Positions 36,211-47,331 of a stretch of 64,000 nt of DNA are shown here, piece by piece (the first letter of the stretch is position 1; every line of letters begins with the position of its first letter). The notes below the pieces were generated by a model. It was not told the DNA's origin. It was given only the letters and a program-made list of their open reading frames with translations, and ran no database searches. The stretch comes from Allokutzneria sp. A3M-2-11 16 (GTDB lineage Bacteria; Actinomycetota; Actinomycetes; Mycobacteriales; Pseudonocardiaceae): NCBI RefSeq assembly GCF_024213555.1, contig NZ_JANAVO010000001.1, positions 2,914,001 to 2,978,000 of the forward strand, written 5' to 3'. The position numbers were made by a program, and so were the translations under genes.

Positions 36211-37950
36211 GTGGGGATGAAGCCGGGCGCCCAGCACGCTCGCACGCTCGCGCACCGGGGCAGACGCCTCGGTGCCGACCTGCAGCGCCGCTGGGCGAGC
36301 CTCGGTGCCCTGTGGCGACGGTCGCTGCAGCTGCGCATCGTGGTCAGCACCCTGGCGCTGTCCTCGTCGGTGGTGTTCGTGCTGGGCATGGTGCTGCAGA
36401 CGCAGATCACCACGAAGCTGATCTCGGAGAAGGACCGCGCGGCCTACATCCAGACCGAGATCAGCGTGAAGAAGGTCGAGCGCGAACTGCTCGGGGTCGA
36501 TCCGGTCTCGGAGAACCTGCAGAGCAAGTTCGCCAGCGCACTCGCCATGCTGACCGCCGCGCCCGGGGCGAACGAGACCGAGACCGCGAACAACCACACC
36601 GAGGCCGGTGTGTTCACGCCCGTGCTCATCGACGGCAGGGCCGCCGATCCGGTCGCGACCACCTCCTCCAGCGTCGGCCCCTTCCACGAGGTGCCCGCCG
36701 AGCTGCGCAGGATGGTCGAGAGCGGTGACTGGGCGAGCCAGAACACCACGGTGACCCGGGAAGCGGGCCGGACCCCGATCTACGTCATCGGCGCCCCGGT
36801 GCGCACCGCGGGCCGCGCCGTGCAGCTCTACCTGGTCTTCCCGCTGACCGCGGAGCAGCGCACCGTCGACGTCGTGCAGAGCACGCTGTTCGTCGGCGGG
36901 CTGGTGCTGCTGTTGCTGCTCGCCGGGATCGCCAACCTGGTGACCAGGCAGGTGGTGCACCCGGTGCGGCAGGCCGCCGAGATCGCCGAGCGCTTCGCCG
37001 ACGGCAGCCTGGAAGAACGCATGTCCGCGGTGGGCGAGGACGACGTGGCCAGGCTGGCCGAGTCGTTCAACGAGATGGCGGGCAGCATCCAGAACCAGAT
37101 CCAGCAGCTGGAGGAGTTCGGCACCCTCCAGCGCCGGTTCACCTCCGACGTCTCGCACGAGCTGCGCACCCCGCTGACCACCGTGCGGATGGCCGCGGAC
37201 GTGCTGCACGCCTCCCGCGAGCAGTTCCCCGCCGGGCTGGCCCGTTCCACCGAGCTGCTGGTCAACGAGCTCGACCGGTTCGAGGTGCTGCTCGCCGACC
37301 TGCTGGAGATCAGCAGGCTGGACGCGGGCGTCGCCGACCTGTCCGTGGAGAGCGTGGACGTGCGCTCCCTCGTCGACCGATCGATGTCCGCCGTCCGGGT
37401 GATCGCGCTCAACGCCGGGGTCGAGGTCCAGCTGCACAGGCCCGACACCGAGGTGGTCGCGGACATCGACTTCCGCCGCGTGGAGCGGATTCTGCGCAAC
37501 CTGCTGGCCAACGCGGTGGACCACAGCGAGGGGCGTCCGATCGAGGTTCGGGTGGCCGAGGACTCCGAGGCCGTCGCGGTGTCCGTGCGGGACCACGGCG
37601 TCGGCCTGCGGCCCGGCCAGGAGGACCTGGTCTTCACCCGGTTCTGGCGCGCCGACCCCTCCCGCAACCGGCAGACCGGCGGCACCGGGCTCGGGCTGGC
37701 GATCAGCCTGGAGGACGCGCGGCTGCACGGCGGCTGGCTGGACGCGTGGGGCGAGGTCGGCCTCGGCGCGTGCTTCCGGCTGACGCTGCCGAAGCGACCC
37801 GGTATCGAGCTGACCGGCAGCCCGCTGCCGTTGAACCCCACCGGCAACGCCCCGTTACCGCCGCAGGCGAAGGCCTTGCCACCGCTCGCGCAGGAGCAGG
37901 AGCGGCAGACCGTCGGAGCGGGAGCGCAGCGCCAGGAGGAGGAGCTGTGA
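36211..37950 (+). CDS. mtrB: Sensor histidine kinase MtrB
   Basis: A 579-residue sensor. Transmembrane helices are at about 41-62 and 227-246, with an extracytoplasmic domain of about 165 residues between. A HAMP linker follows, then the HisKA helix with the phospho-acceptor His316 in SDVSHELRTPLTT. The ATPase domain has NLLANAVDHSEG, DHGVGL and GGTGLGLAI. The C-terminal tail is Gln/Glu/Pro-rich. GTG 36211 starts 32 bp after mtrA. Its stop overlaps lpqB by 4 bp. Confidence 0.96.
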   Translation: MGMKPGAQHARTLAHRGRRLGADLQRRWASLGALWRRSLQLRIVVSTLALSSSVVFVLGMVLQTQITTKLISEKDRAAYIQTEISVKKVERELLGVDPVSENLQSKFASALAMLTAAPGANETETANNHTEAGVFTPVLIDGRAADPVATTSSSVGPFHEVPAELRRMVESGDWASQNTTVTREAGRTPIYVIGAPVRTAGRAVQLYLVFPLTAEQRTVDVVQSTLFVGGLVLLLLLAGIANLVTRQVVHPVRQAAEIAERFADGSLEERMSAVGEDDVARLAESFNEMAGSIQNQIQQLEEFGTLQRRFTSDVSHELRTPLTTVRMAADVLHASREQFPAGLARSTELLVNELDRFEVLLADLLEISRLDAGVADLSVESVDVRSLVDRSMSAVRVIALNAGVEVQLHRPDTEVVADIDFRRVERILRNLLANAVDHSEGRPIEVRVAEDSEAVAVSVRDHGVGLRPGQEDLVFTRFWRADPSRNRQTGGTGLGLAISLEDARLHGGWLDAWGEVGLGACFRLTLPKRPGIELTGSPLPLNPTGNAPLPPQAKALPPLAQEQERQTVGAGAQRQEEEL

Positions 37951-39686
37951 GCGGGTCCCGGGCTCGTGTGGCCGCACTCCGCCTGGCCCTGGCCTGCCTG
38001 CTGCTGGTCACCGGCTGCGCCTCCATCCCCGAGTCCGGCGCGCCCAAGAAGCTGCGCCCCGGCGGGGGCTTCGGGCAGGGGACCGAGGCGGTCCAGCCCG
38101 ATCGCGGGCTCACCCCGCTCGGCCTGGTCCGCAACTTCGTCAAGGCGTCGGCGAACTCCGAACAGCTGCACGCCGACGCCCGGCTCTACCTCACCCAGCA
38201 GGCGAGCCGGTCCTGGGACGACCGCAGCCTGCACCGGGTGATCGCCGACGACTTCGACACCATCCCGCGCCCGGTGCTCGGTCCGAACGGCGAGCCGAAG
38301 CCGAACGAGCAGATCGTCGTGCTGCGCGGCACCCAGTTCGGCCGGGTGGACTTCGACGCCTCGTTCGTGCCCGAGACCAAGGCCATCGAGACGGAGCTGC
38401 GGGTCGAGAAGCAGGCCGACGGCGACTGGCGGATCGCCGACCCGCCGCAGGGCGTGGTGGTCACGTTCAGCACCTTCAAGGAGAACTACAAGCAGGTCCG
38501 GGTCTACTTCTCCGATCCGAACCACCGCACGGTCGTCCCCGACCTGCGGTACGTGCCGATGCGCCCGGCGCGCGCGGTGCCGGACAAGGTCCTCGACGCG
38601 CTGCTGCTCGGACCGTCCGCCGCCCTGCGCGGCTCGGTCACCAGCGTGATCCCGCAGAACACCGCCCTCGCCAGCAACGTCAGCGAGAGCGCGGACGGCG
38701 CGCTCCAGGTGAACCTCGGCAAGCTCGGCGACAAGACCACGCCGGACCGGCGGGTGATCGCCGCCCAGGTGGTGCTGTCCCTGCGCGGCGTCACCAACAG
38801 CCGGATCAAGCTCTACGCCGACGGTCAGCCGCTGGTGCCGGACAAGCTCGAATGGCGGCCCGCCGACGTCGCGACCTTTGAGGCGCACCTCGGCCCCAGC
38901 CCGGAGCTGGCGGGCATGTTCGTCTCCGGCGGGAAGCTGCGCTCACTCAAGGACGAGTCGCTCGTCGGGGCCGCCTCCGACCTCAACGTGGTCTCCGCCG
39001 GGCAGTCCAAGCAGGGCGATCTGCTCGCCGTCGTCGCCCGCCAGGGCAGCGGCGTCCAGCTGCGGGTCGGCCCGACCAACGGCCCTCTGCGCGAGGTGCC
39101 GCTGCGGCAGTCGGGGCGGCTCACCCGGCCGACCTGGATGCCAGACGCGCCGGAGATGTGGACGGTGCTGGACCAGAGCACCGTGGTCCGCGTCGTCGAC
39201 ACCACCGGCCGCGGCACGTGGAGCTCCACCAGGGTCAACGCCGACGAGCTGACCCGCTTCGGGCCGATCACGGAGCTTCGGCTGTCCAGGGACGGGCTGC
39301 GGGTGGCCGCGATCGCCGGTGGCCGCGTCGTCGTCGGCACGGTGGCCGAACAGGGCGGTGAACGCAGCGTCCGCGCCGCGCAGGTGCTGGGCTTCAACCG
39401 GCTGGCCAACCCGGTGGCGGTGGAGTGGCCGCTGCCGGACGCGGTGATCGTCGCGACCACCAACGCCGCCACGCCGGTCGCCAAGATCGGCGTGGACGGG
39501 CTGGTGGTGGAGTCTTACCTCAGCACCAACCTGACGCCACCGGTGCACGCGATCGCCGCCGCCCCGAGCCGCCCGGTGGTGGTCTCCGACGGCGGCGGGC
39601 TGTGGAAGGTCACCGAGTCCACCGAGGTCTGGCAGCCGCTGCCGTTCAACCCCGGCCCCAACGCGGTGCCGTTCTACCCGGGCTGA
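37947..39686 (+). CDS. lpqB: Lipoprotein LpqB
   Basis: A 579-residue lipoprotein that in mycobacteria contacts MtrB's extracellular domain and affects MtrA phosphorylation. The lipobox is LVTGC with Cys24. A GerMN-type domain is seen around residues 195-310 (VPDKVLDALLLGPSAALRGS), and the C-terminal half has repeated beta-propeller-like strands. GTG 37947 overlaps the mtrB stop (GTGA), so the three-gene operon order mtrA-mtrB-lpqB is conserved. Confidence 0.95.
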   Translation: MSGSRARVAALRLALACLLLVTGCASIPESGAPKKLRPGGGFGQGTEAVQPDRGLTPLGLVRNFVKASANSEQLHADARLYLTQQASRSWDDRSLHRVIADDFDTIPRPVLGPNGEPKPNEQIVVLRGTQFGRVDFDASFVPETKAIETELRVEKQADGDWRIADPPQGVVVTFSTFKENYKQVRVYFSDPNHRTVVPDLRYVPMRPARAVPDKVLDALLLGPSAALRGSVTSVIPQNTALASNVSESADGALQVNLGKLGDKTTPDRRVIAAQVVLSLRGVTNSRIKLYADGQPLVPDKLEWRPADVATFEAHLGPSPELAGMFVSGGKLRSLKDESLVGAASDLNVVSAGQSKQGDLLAVVARQGSGVQLRVGPTNGPLREVPLRQSGRLTRPTWMPDAPEMWTVLDQSTVVRVVDTTGRGTWSSTRVNADELTRFGPITELRLSRDGLRVAAIAGGRVVVGTVAEQGGERSVRAAQVLGFNRLANPVAVEWPLPDAVIVATTNAATPVAKIGVDGLVVESYLSTNLTPPVHAIAAAPSRPVVVSDGGGLWKVTESTEVWQPLPFNPGPNAVPFYPG

Positions 39687-39876
39687 GCCCGGCCCTCAGA
39701 ACACCACCCGGGTGGCCTAGTCAGGTCCGGCGGATCGGTGCCGATACGGAGGAGGAACCCCACCCCCCCTCGTTTCCCCCGCGCGGGTAGCGCCTCGCAC
39801 CGGACGCGTGAAACGAACTCCACCCACGGTATCGGTCTCCCTCGACGCCCCGGAGTCCCGGCGGCACGGTGGGGAC

Positions 39877-40566
39877 GTGGTCCTCGCACTGCTCGACCTG
39901 CTCATGCCCGCCCACTGCGTCTGCGGCGCACCGGGCGGGGCACTGTGCCGCCCGTGCCGCGCCGAGTTCTCCCGGCCGCGCCGGGTGTACCGCTCCGCCC
40001 TCGCGGCGGGGCCACCGGTCCACGCCCTCGGCGGTCACGCCGGGGTCACCCGAGAGGCCGTGCTGGCCGCCAAACTGGGCGGCCGGCGCGACCTCGCCCG
40101 GCCACTCGGGTCCTGTCTCGCCGCCGCGCTGCCCCGGTTGCTCGCACCGGTGCTCCGGCCGCAGCCCCCCTCCGCCACCCCAGCGCTCTGGTTGGTCCCC
40201 GTGCCCTCGCTCGCCGCCACCGCCCGCCGCCGAGGTGGGCAGCACATGCGCCACATCGCCCGGCACTGCGCGCTCGCGCTCCGCGCGGGCGGTCGCCCCG
40301 CCGTGCTCTCGCCCGCGCTCCGGCTGGCCAGGGGCGCGGGGGACGCCGTCGGCCTGACCGCGGCCGAGCGCGCGGCGAACCTCGACGGCCGCGTGCTGAC
40401 CCGGCGCGACGCGCTGCCACCGCCCGCTGCTCCGGTCGTGTTGCTCGACGACGTCGTGACCACCGGGGCGACCCTGTCCGCGTGCTCCGCCGCGCTCGCC
40501 GGGGCGGGTGCCCGGCCCGCGCTCGCGCTGGTGCTGACCGAGGCCGGACGCCATGGCCCAACCTGA
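39877..40566 (+). CDS. ComF-family phosphoribosyltransferase-like protein
   Basis: A 229-residue protein with an N-terminal zinc ribbon (H-C-V-C-G then L-C-R-P-C) and a C-terminal PRTase domain. The PRPP-binding motif VVLLDDVVTTGATLSAC is near residue 190. ComF is linked to DNA uptake in Bacillus; in actinobacteria its role is unclear. The start is uncertain: GTG 39877 begins the conserved region with GGTGGGG upstream, while GTG 39808 would add 23 residues. It corresponds to Rv3242c, between lpqB and hpf. Confidence 0.87.
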   Translation: MVLALLDLLMPAHCVCGAPGGALCRPCRAEFSRPRRVYRSALAAGPPVHALGGHAGVTREAVLAAKLGGRRDLARPLGSCLAAALPRLLAPVLRPQPPSATPALWLVPVPSLAATARRRGGQHMRHIARHCALALRAGGRPAVLSPALRLARGAGDAVGLTAAERAANLDGRVLTRRDALPPPAAPVVLLDDVVTTGATLSACSAALAGAGARPALALVLTEAGRHGPT

Positions 40567-41002
40567 GATTTCCCTGGGATTTCGGGCTCCGAGGAACCTT
40601 GCGGAGTGCGAGCCTCGTTGGCTGGGTATGAGGTATCGGGTGATCCCGAACGGGCTACCGACCGCGTTGACCACAGCGTGTGTTCGGCTGCTGCGAAAGG
40701 GTGAAGACGCACCCCGATGGCCCGAGCTACCTGCGATCTTGGGCGCGGGGGTCGCCAGGGGCTCGACCTCTGTTTGGTTGCGGAAAGTAACTGCACTCGG
40801 CGCATTGACATCCCCCGTCCTGGGGGGTGTTGTGACCGAACAAGCCGGGATAGCGTGCTCGGCTATCAGCAACTCCGGGCTTTGTTTGGAGGCGAATTCC
40901 CACGACTGAAGGCGCCGGAGGCAGGCTGAGACCCCCTCCGCTGGAGCGCCACAGCGATACCTTTGCTGATACACCGCGCATGACGCGATGGGAGGTCCGT
41001 GT
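40567..41002 (+). promoter_or_regulatory. hpf upstream region with a SigH-like promoter candidate
   Basis: This 436-bp stretch has no gene I can support. GGAAC at 40593-40597 followed 19 bp later by GTTGG at 40617 fits the loose SigH/SigR pattern (GGAA[C/T]-N18/19-GTT). Further on, TTGACA at about 40805-40810 precedes a CCCCCGTCCTGGGGGG palindrome. The strong ribosome site GGGAGG at 40990-40995 serves hpf. The long leader suggests regulation; the SigH assignment is tentative. Confidence 0.35.
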
Positions 41003-41683
41003 ATGGACATCGTCGTTAAGGGCCGCAACGTCGAGGTGCCCGATCACTATCGAGTGCACGTCGCCGAGAAGCTGGCCCGGTTGGAGCGCTACGACCGCAA
41101 GGTCGTCCGCTTCGATGTCGAGCTTTTTCACGAGCCTAACCGCAGGCAGATGAAGAACTGTCAGCGGGTCGAGATCACCGGCAAGGGGCGGGGCCCCGTC
41201 ATCCGCGCGGAAGCGTGCGCCGGTGACTTCTACGCGGCGCTCGACGTCGCGGTCAACAAGCTGGAAGCCAGGCTCCGCAGGGTGCACGACCGCCGTCGGG
41301 TGCACCGCGGGAGGCACGCACCGACGTCCGTCGCCCAGGCCACCGCAGCCAGCGCCGCTCAGCTGCTCAACGACTACGACACCTCGTCCATGCAGGCCCA
41401 GCGCGGCCGCACCGCCGTACTGGAGACCACCGCCTACGCAGCAGAACCCCACGTCGCCGAGGTTCCCGAACAGCGGTGGGACGACGGACTCGAGGAGAAG
41501 CTCCCGGGCCGGGTCGTGCGGGAGAAGGAACACCCCGCCAAGCCCATGACGGTCGACCAGGCACTCTACGAAATGGAGCTCGTCGGACACGACTTCTACC
41601 TGTTCCACTGCGCCGACTCCGGACGACCGACGGTCGTGTACCGGCGCAAGGGCTTCGACTACGGAGTCATCAGGCTCGCCTAG
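41003..41683 (+). CDS. hpf: Ribosome hibernation-promoting factor, long form
   Basis: A 226-residue protein. The N-terminal S30AE domain (MDIVVKGRNVEVPDHYRVHV to about residue 105, ending in a basic stretch [12 protein letters not shown]) binds the 30S decoding site. The C-terminal domain (about residues 165-226; MTVDQALYEMELVGHDFYLF and YRRKGFDYGVIRLA) drives 100S dimerisation in other bacteria. ATG 41003 has GGGAGG seven bases upstream. It corresponds to Rv3241c, just before secA. Confidence 0.95.
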   Translation: MDIVVKGRNVEVPDHYRVHVAEKLARLERYDRKVVRFDVELFHEPNRRQMKNCQRVEITGKGRGPVIRAEACAGDFYAALDVAVNKLEARLRRVHDRRRVHRGRHAPTSVAQATAASAAQLLNDYDTSSMQAQRGRTAVLETTAYAAEPHVAEVPEQRWDDGLEEKLPGRVVREKEHPAKPMTVDQALYEMELVGHDFYLFHCADSGRPTVVYRRKGFDYGVIRLA

Positions 41684-41699
41684 TTCGGACTGGGTGAAT

Positions 41700-41744
41700 G
41701 GCCGGCGGCCCCCGTGCGACCCAAGCGCACGGGGGCCGCCGGCC
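41700..41744 (+). terminator. Terminator between hpf and secA
   Basis: A perfect 19-bp stem (from GGCCGGCGGCCCCCGTGCG) with a 7-nt loop ACCCAAG, followed by GTATTT. It should end hpf transcription, so secA very likely has its own promoter in 41745-41869. Confidence 0.92.
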
Positions 41745-41869
41745 GTATTTCGCCCGTTTTCCACGAGCTGGGGTCATCTCTTCGCGGTGCCGGGGCGCGC
41801 GCCTCTACGATGGGTGGCTGAAGGCGTCCGTGTCGGGCGCAACCGATCAGGTAGTGAGGTCGACCCCGC

Positions 41870-44710
<2,841 letters not shown>

Positions 44711-44756
44711 CCCTCCTCCTCCCGCGCTGACTCCTCCGTCCGCGCACAACTCCCCA

Positions 44757-44788
44757 ACGCCCGCCCTCCCACTCCGGAGGGCGGGCGT
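44757..44788 (+). terminator. Terminator after secA
   Basis: A perfect 13-bp stem (ACGCCCGCCCTCC / GGAGGGCGGGCGT) with loop CACTCC, followed by CGTTGTT. It sits just before a family C element, so secA is followed by two hairpins in a row. Confidence 0.88.
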
Positions 44789-44795
44789 CGTTGTT

Positions 44796-44858
44796 CCCGT
44801 TTCGTACTCATAGCAGGAAAGAGAGCGCTCCCAAATCCCGTTATGAGTACGAAACGGG
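44796..44858. repeat. Family C hairpin element, copy 1
   Basis: A 63-bp element with perfect 16-bp ends CCCGTTTCGTACTCAT / ATGAGTACGAAACGGG. The inside has GGAAAGAGAGCGCTCCCA. It differs from the copy at 55784-55846 at only five positions and has the same length. It lies between convergent genes. Confidence 0.9.
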
Positions 44859-44873
44859 CTAAACACCGCTGGG

Positions 44874-45335
44874 TCAGAGGATGGCGAAAGAGGTGCAGAG
44901 CCAGCCGCGGGGTGTGGTTTCGATGCGTGCGGTGACGGCGCGGACGCGGGGGCCGAGGGTGATGGTGCCGCTGGCCTCGATCACTCCGGCCGCCGGTTCG
45001 CAGACGTGGACGGTGCGCAGCCGGTGCGGGTGACCCGGCCGGGCGCGGCGGAGCTGGGCGGCCAGGCGGCGGTGCACCGCCTCGGTCAGCTTGGTGTGCA
45101 ACAGCTGCCGGAGCGGGCGTTGGCCGTTCAGCGCCTCCAGGACCGTCGCGATGAGGTGCCCCGCCGCCGCGTGCAGCCGCAGCTGCCGCGCGCGAAAAGG
45201 CCCGGGGTCCGAACGGCGGTCCTGCGCCAGGTCGAGCTCCAGCGTCAGCTGGTCGATCGGCCACGTCGGCGGGTCGGGCGGCTCCTCCGGCTCCGGTTCG
45301 GACAGGTACGCGGGCAATCGCAGAACGACAACCAT
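44874..45335 (-). CDS. Rv3235-family protein (DUF6459-like)
   Basis: A 153-residue protein with a Pro/Glu-rich start (LSEPEPEEPPDPPTWPID). A helical region with an adapter-like fold follows (RQLRLHAAAGHLIATVLEAL, LHTKLTEAVHRRLAAQ). It ends in beta strands GTITLGPRVRAVTARIETT and RGWLCTSFAIL. The C-terminal W-x-C-T-x-x is typical of the family found beside secA in actinobacteria. The function is not known. ATG 45335 has a GGGGGGAAG site. Confidence 0.8.
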   Translation of the reverse strand: MVVVLRLPAYLSEPEPEEPPDPPTWPIDQLTLELDLAQDRRSDPGPFRARQLRLHAAAGHLIATVLEALNGQRPLRQLLHTKLTEAVHRRLAAQLRRARPGHPHRLRTVHVCEPAAGVIEASGTITLGPRVRAVTARIETTPRGWLCTSFAIL

Positions 45336-45436
45336 GTCTTCCCCCCAAGTTCTGTGTCCCCACAGGAACAGAGGGCCGAGCCGGCGAATCCGGTCAGTTC
45401 TCGCCGTATCGGGTGACGGTGACCTAGGGTCCGGGA

Positions 45437-45850
45437 ATGCAGCTGGCTGGTCTTGTCGTGGATTACGGCGGTGTGCTCACCGACTGGGGCCCGGAGCCCG
45501 GAGACGAACCGCCGCTGCTCGATGTCCTTCGCCAGGCCCGAAAACACGGCCTGCGCACCGCGCTGCTGTCCAATGCGGACGGACCAGGGCCCGCGCCGGA
45601 CAGCGCGTTCGGGATGCTGTTCGACGTGATGGTGCTCTCGGGCGAGGTCGGCGTGGCCAAGCCGGACGAGCGGATCTACCAGCTGGTCGCGGACAAACTC
45701 GGCCTGGCGACCGCGGACTGCGTGTTCGTCGACGACCTCGCGGGCAACGTGCGCGGGGCCGTCGCGGCGGGAATGGTCGGCGTGCACCACACCTCGGTCT
45801 CGGCGACGATCACCGAGCTCGAAGCGCTGTTCGAGACGAAGCTCGCTTAG
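45437..45850 (+). CDS. Short HAD-family hydrolase
   Basis: A 137-residue HAD protein. The nucleophile motif is VVDYGGVLTDW, motif II is LLSNADG, motif III Lys is in GVAKPDERIYQ, and motif IV is VFVDDLAGNVRGA. Note that the first catalytic Asp of the usual D-x-D is followed by Y-G rather than by D, so phosphatase chemistry may be altered. It has no cap domain and is shorter than most members. The 3' end overlaps the convergent lipoprotein gene by 4 bp. Confidence 0.85.
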   Translation: MQLAGLVVDYGGVLTDWGPEPGDEPPLLDVLRQARKHGLRTALLSNADGPGPAPDSAFGMLFDVMVLSGEVGVAKPDERIYQLVADKLGLATADCVFVDDLAGNVRGAVAAGMVGVHHTSVSATITELEALFETKLA

Positions 45851-46470
45851 GCAGGGGCCTTCGCGACGATCGCGGTGCCCGCGACGATCCAGCGCGGCTC
45901 GTCGGGCGTGCCGTCGCCGACGTGGATCTCCAGCAGGTACTTCTCGGTGGCCACGTACATGTCGCCACCGGGTGCTCCGAGCGCGGCGGGGACGGTGACC
46001 GCGCCGAGGCCGATGTCGGTCAGCAGCTTGCTGCCCGGGGTGTTCTTGTTGGCCCGCTGCACGAGTTCGCTGGGGTGCTGGCCGGTGGTGCCGTAGACGT
46101 TGATCCAGTTCTTCGGCAGCCCGGAAGCCTCGGTCGGGTAGAAGCAGCTGCGCTTCTGGCCCTCGGGGCCCATGTCCAGCTGGGTGTTGCGCCCCGGGGA
46201 GACCGGCTGGCCGACGAGCGCGGTGAACTCCGCCGCGGTGAGCAGGCACTCGTCCTCGACGACACCGGTGATCAACGGCGCGCCGGAGGTGGTGGTCGGA
46301 GTCGGATCGAGCTCCACACCGCTGGTAGTCGGCCTTGTTAAGGGCACAGGCGGCACCGTGGACTCGGGCTGCGGCGGCGGGGCGCCGTCTGCGTTCTTCG
46401 TGCACCCGGTCAGCAGGAGTGCGGCCACCGCGAGAGCGGCGGTGATCCGGCCACGGCGGTCTGCTCGCAC
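45847..46470 (-). CDS. Putative lipoprotein, DUF3558-like
   Basis: A 207-residue lipoprotein. The signal is short with lipobox LLLTGC (Cys near residue 23) followed by a Pro/Thr-rich spacer. The folded part has C-L-L-T-A-A-E-F-T-A-L-V-G and S-C-F-Y-P, the Cys pair pattern of DUF3558-type actinobacterial lipoproteins. GTG 46470 is preferred because it starts the signal sequence; the frame is open 19 codons further. The role is unknown. Confidence 0.8.
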   Translation of the reverse strand: MRADRRGRITAALAVAALLLTGCTKNADGAPPPQPESTVPPVPLTRPTTSGVELDPTPTTTSGAPLITGVVEDECLLTAAEFTALVGQPVSPGRNTQLDMGPEGQKRSCFYPTEASGLPKNWINVYGTTGQHPSELVQRANKNTPGSKLLTDIGLGAVTVPAALGAPGGDMYVATEKYLLEIHVGDGTPDEPRWIVAGTAIVAKAPA

Positions 46471-46496
46471 GGAACCCAAGTTAGTGCACGGGCGGC

Positions 46497-47249
46497 TCAG
46501 CGGCCTCTGCGCACCAACTCGAAGCACAGGACCGCGGCGGCGCTGGCCACGTTGAGGGATTCCACGCCGCCCGCCATGGGAATGGACACCCAGCTCGTGA
46601 CGTGCTCGCGGACCTCGGGGGAGACGCCGTCGGTCTCACCGCCGAGCACGAACGCCGCGCGGCCCGGGATCTTCGCGTCGAACAGCGTCGTGCGGCTCGT
46701 CCCGTCCATCCCGATCACGGTGTAGCCCGCGGAGCGCAGGTCGTGCGCTGCCTCGCCCGCGGTGGCGCAGCGCAGCATCGGCGCGTGGAAGGCCACGCCC
46801 GCGGACGCCTTCACCACGAGCGGGTCGATGCTCGCGACCCCGCGCCGCGGCACGACGATCCCGCCGATCCCGGCCGCTGTCGCGGTGCGCAGGATCATCC
46901 CGACGTTGGCGGGCGTGGTGATCCCGTCCAACACGAGCACCGAGTTCGGCAGCTTGCGCCCGGACAACGCGGCGTCGAGCGTGCGCATCTTCGGCGCCAC
47001 CACGTCGGCGAGCACGCCCTGGTCGTGTCGGCCGTTCCCGGCGAGCACCTTGACCCGGTGCGGGGTCGCGCGCTGCACCTGCACCCCACGGCGCCGGGCC
47101 GCGTCCAGGATCTCGTGCGCCGCAGCTCCCCGCGCGTTCTCGGCGAGGATCACCTTGTCCACGGCGAGCTGATCGTCGGCGAGCGCCTCCAGCACCGGCT
47201 TGCGGCCGTAGACGGTGACGAATCGGTCCTTCGGCGACACCTGCTCCAC
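46497..47249 (-). CDS. TrmH/SpoU-family RNA 2'-O-methyltransferase
   Basis: A 250-residue SPOUT methyltransferase. The substrate-binding N-terminal domain (FVTVYGRKPVLEALADDQLA) is followed by the knotted catalytic domain: VLVLDGITTPANVGMILRTA (motif 1), FVLGGETDGVSPEV (motif 2) and IPMAGGVESLNVASAAAVLC (motif 3). It probably methylates a ribose in rRNA or tRNA. GTG 47249 is taken as the start; an upstream ATG at 47333 would add 28 residues but overlaps the neighbouring gene. Confidence 0.88.
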   Translation of the reverse strand: MEQVSPKDRFVTVYGRKPVLEALADDQLAVDKVILAENARGAAAHEILDAARRRGVQVQRATPHRVKVLAGNGRHDQGVLADVVAPKMRTLDAALSGRKLPNSVLVLDGITTPANVGMILRTATAAGIGGIVVPRRGVASIDPLVVKASAGVAFHAPMLRCATAGEAAHDLRSAGYTVIGMDGTSRTTLFDAKIPGRAAFVLGGETDGVSPEVREHVTSWVSIPMAGGVESLNVASAAAVLCFELVRRGR

Positions 47250-47331
47250 GTGGTCAGCATCCCATGCCGCATAAGTGACTCGTTCCCCGCGACGGCTCGT
47301 AGCGGGCTCGCGCTGTGTCAGGATCGAACGC

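Noticed and set aside
40553-40909. A 118-codon open frame upstream of hpf
   Set aside because: It overlaps the comF end, has no ribosome site, and shows no recognisable fold; the region is more likely the hpf leader.
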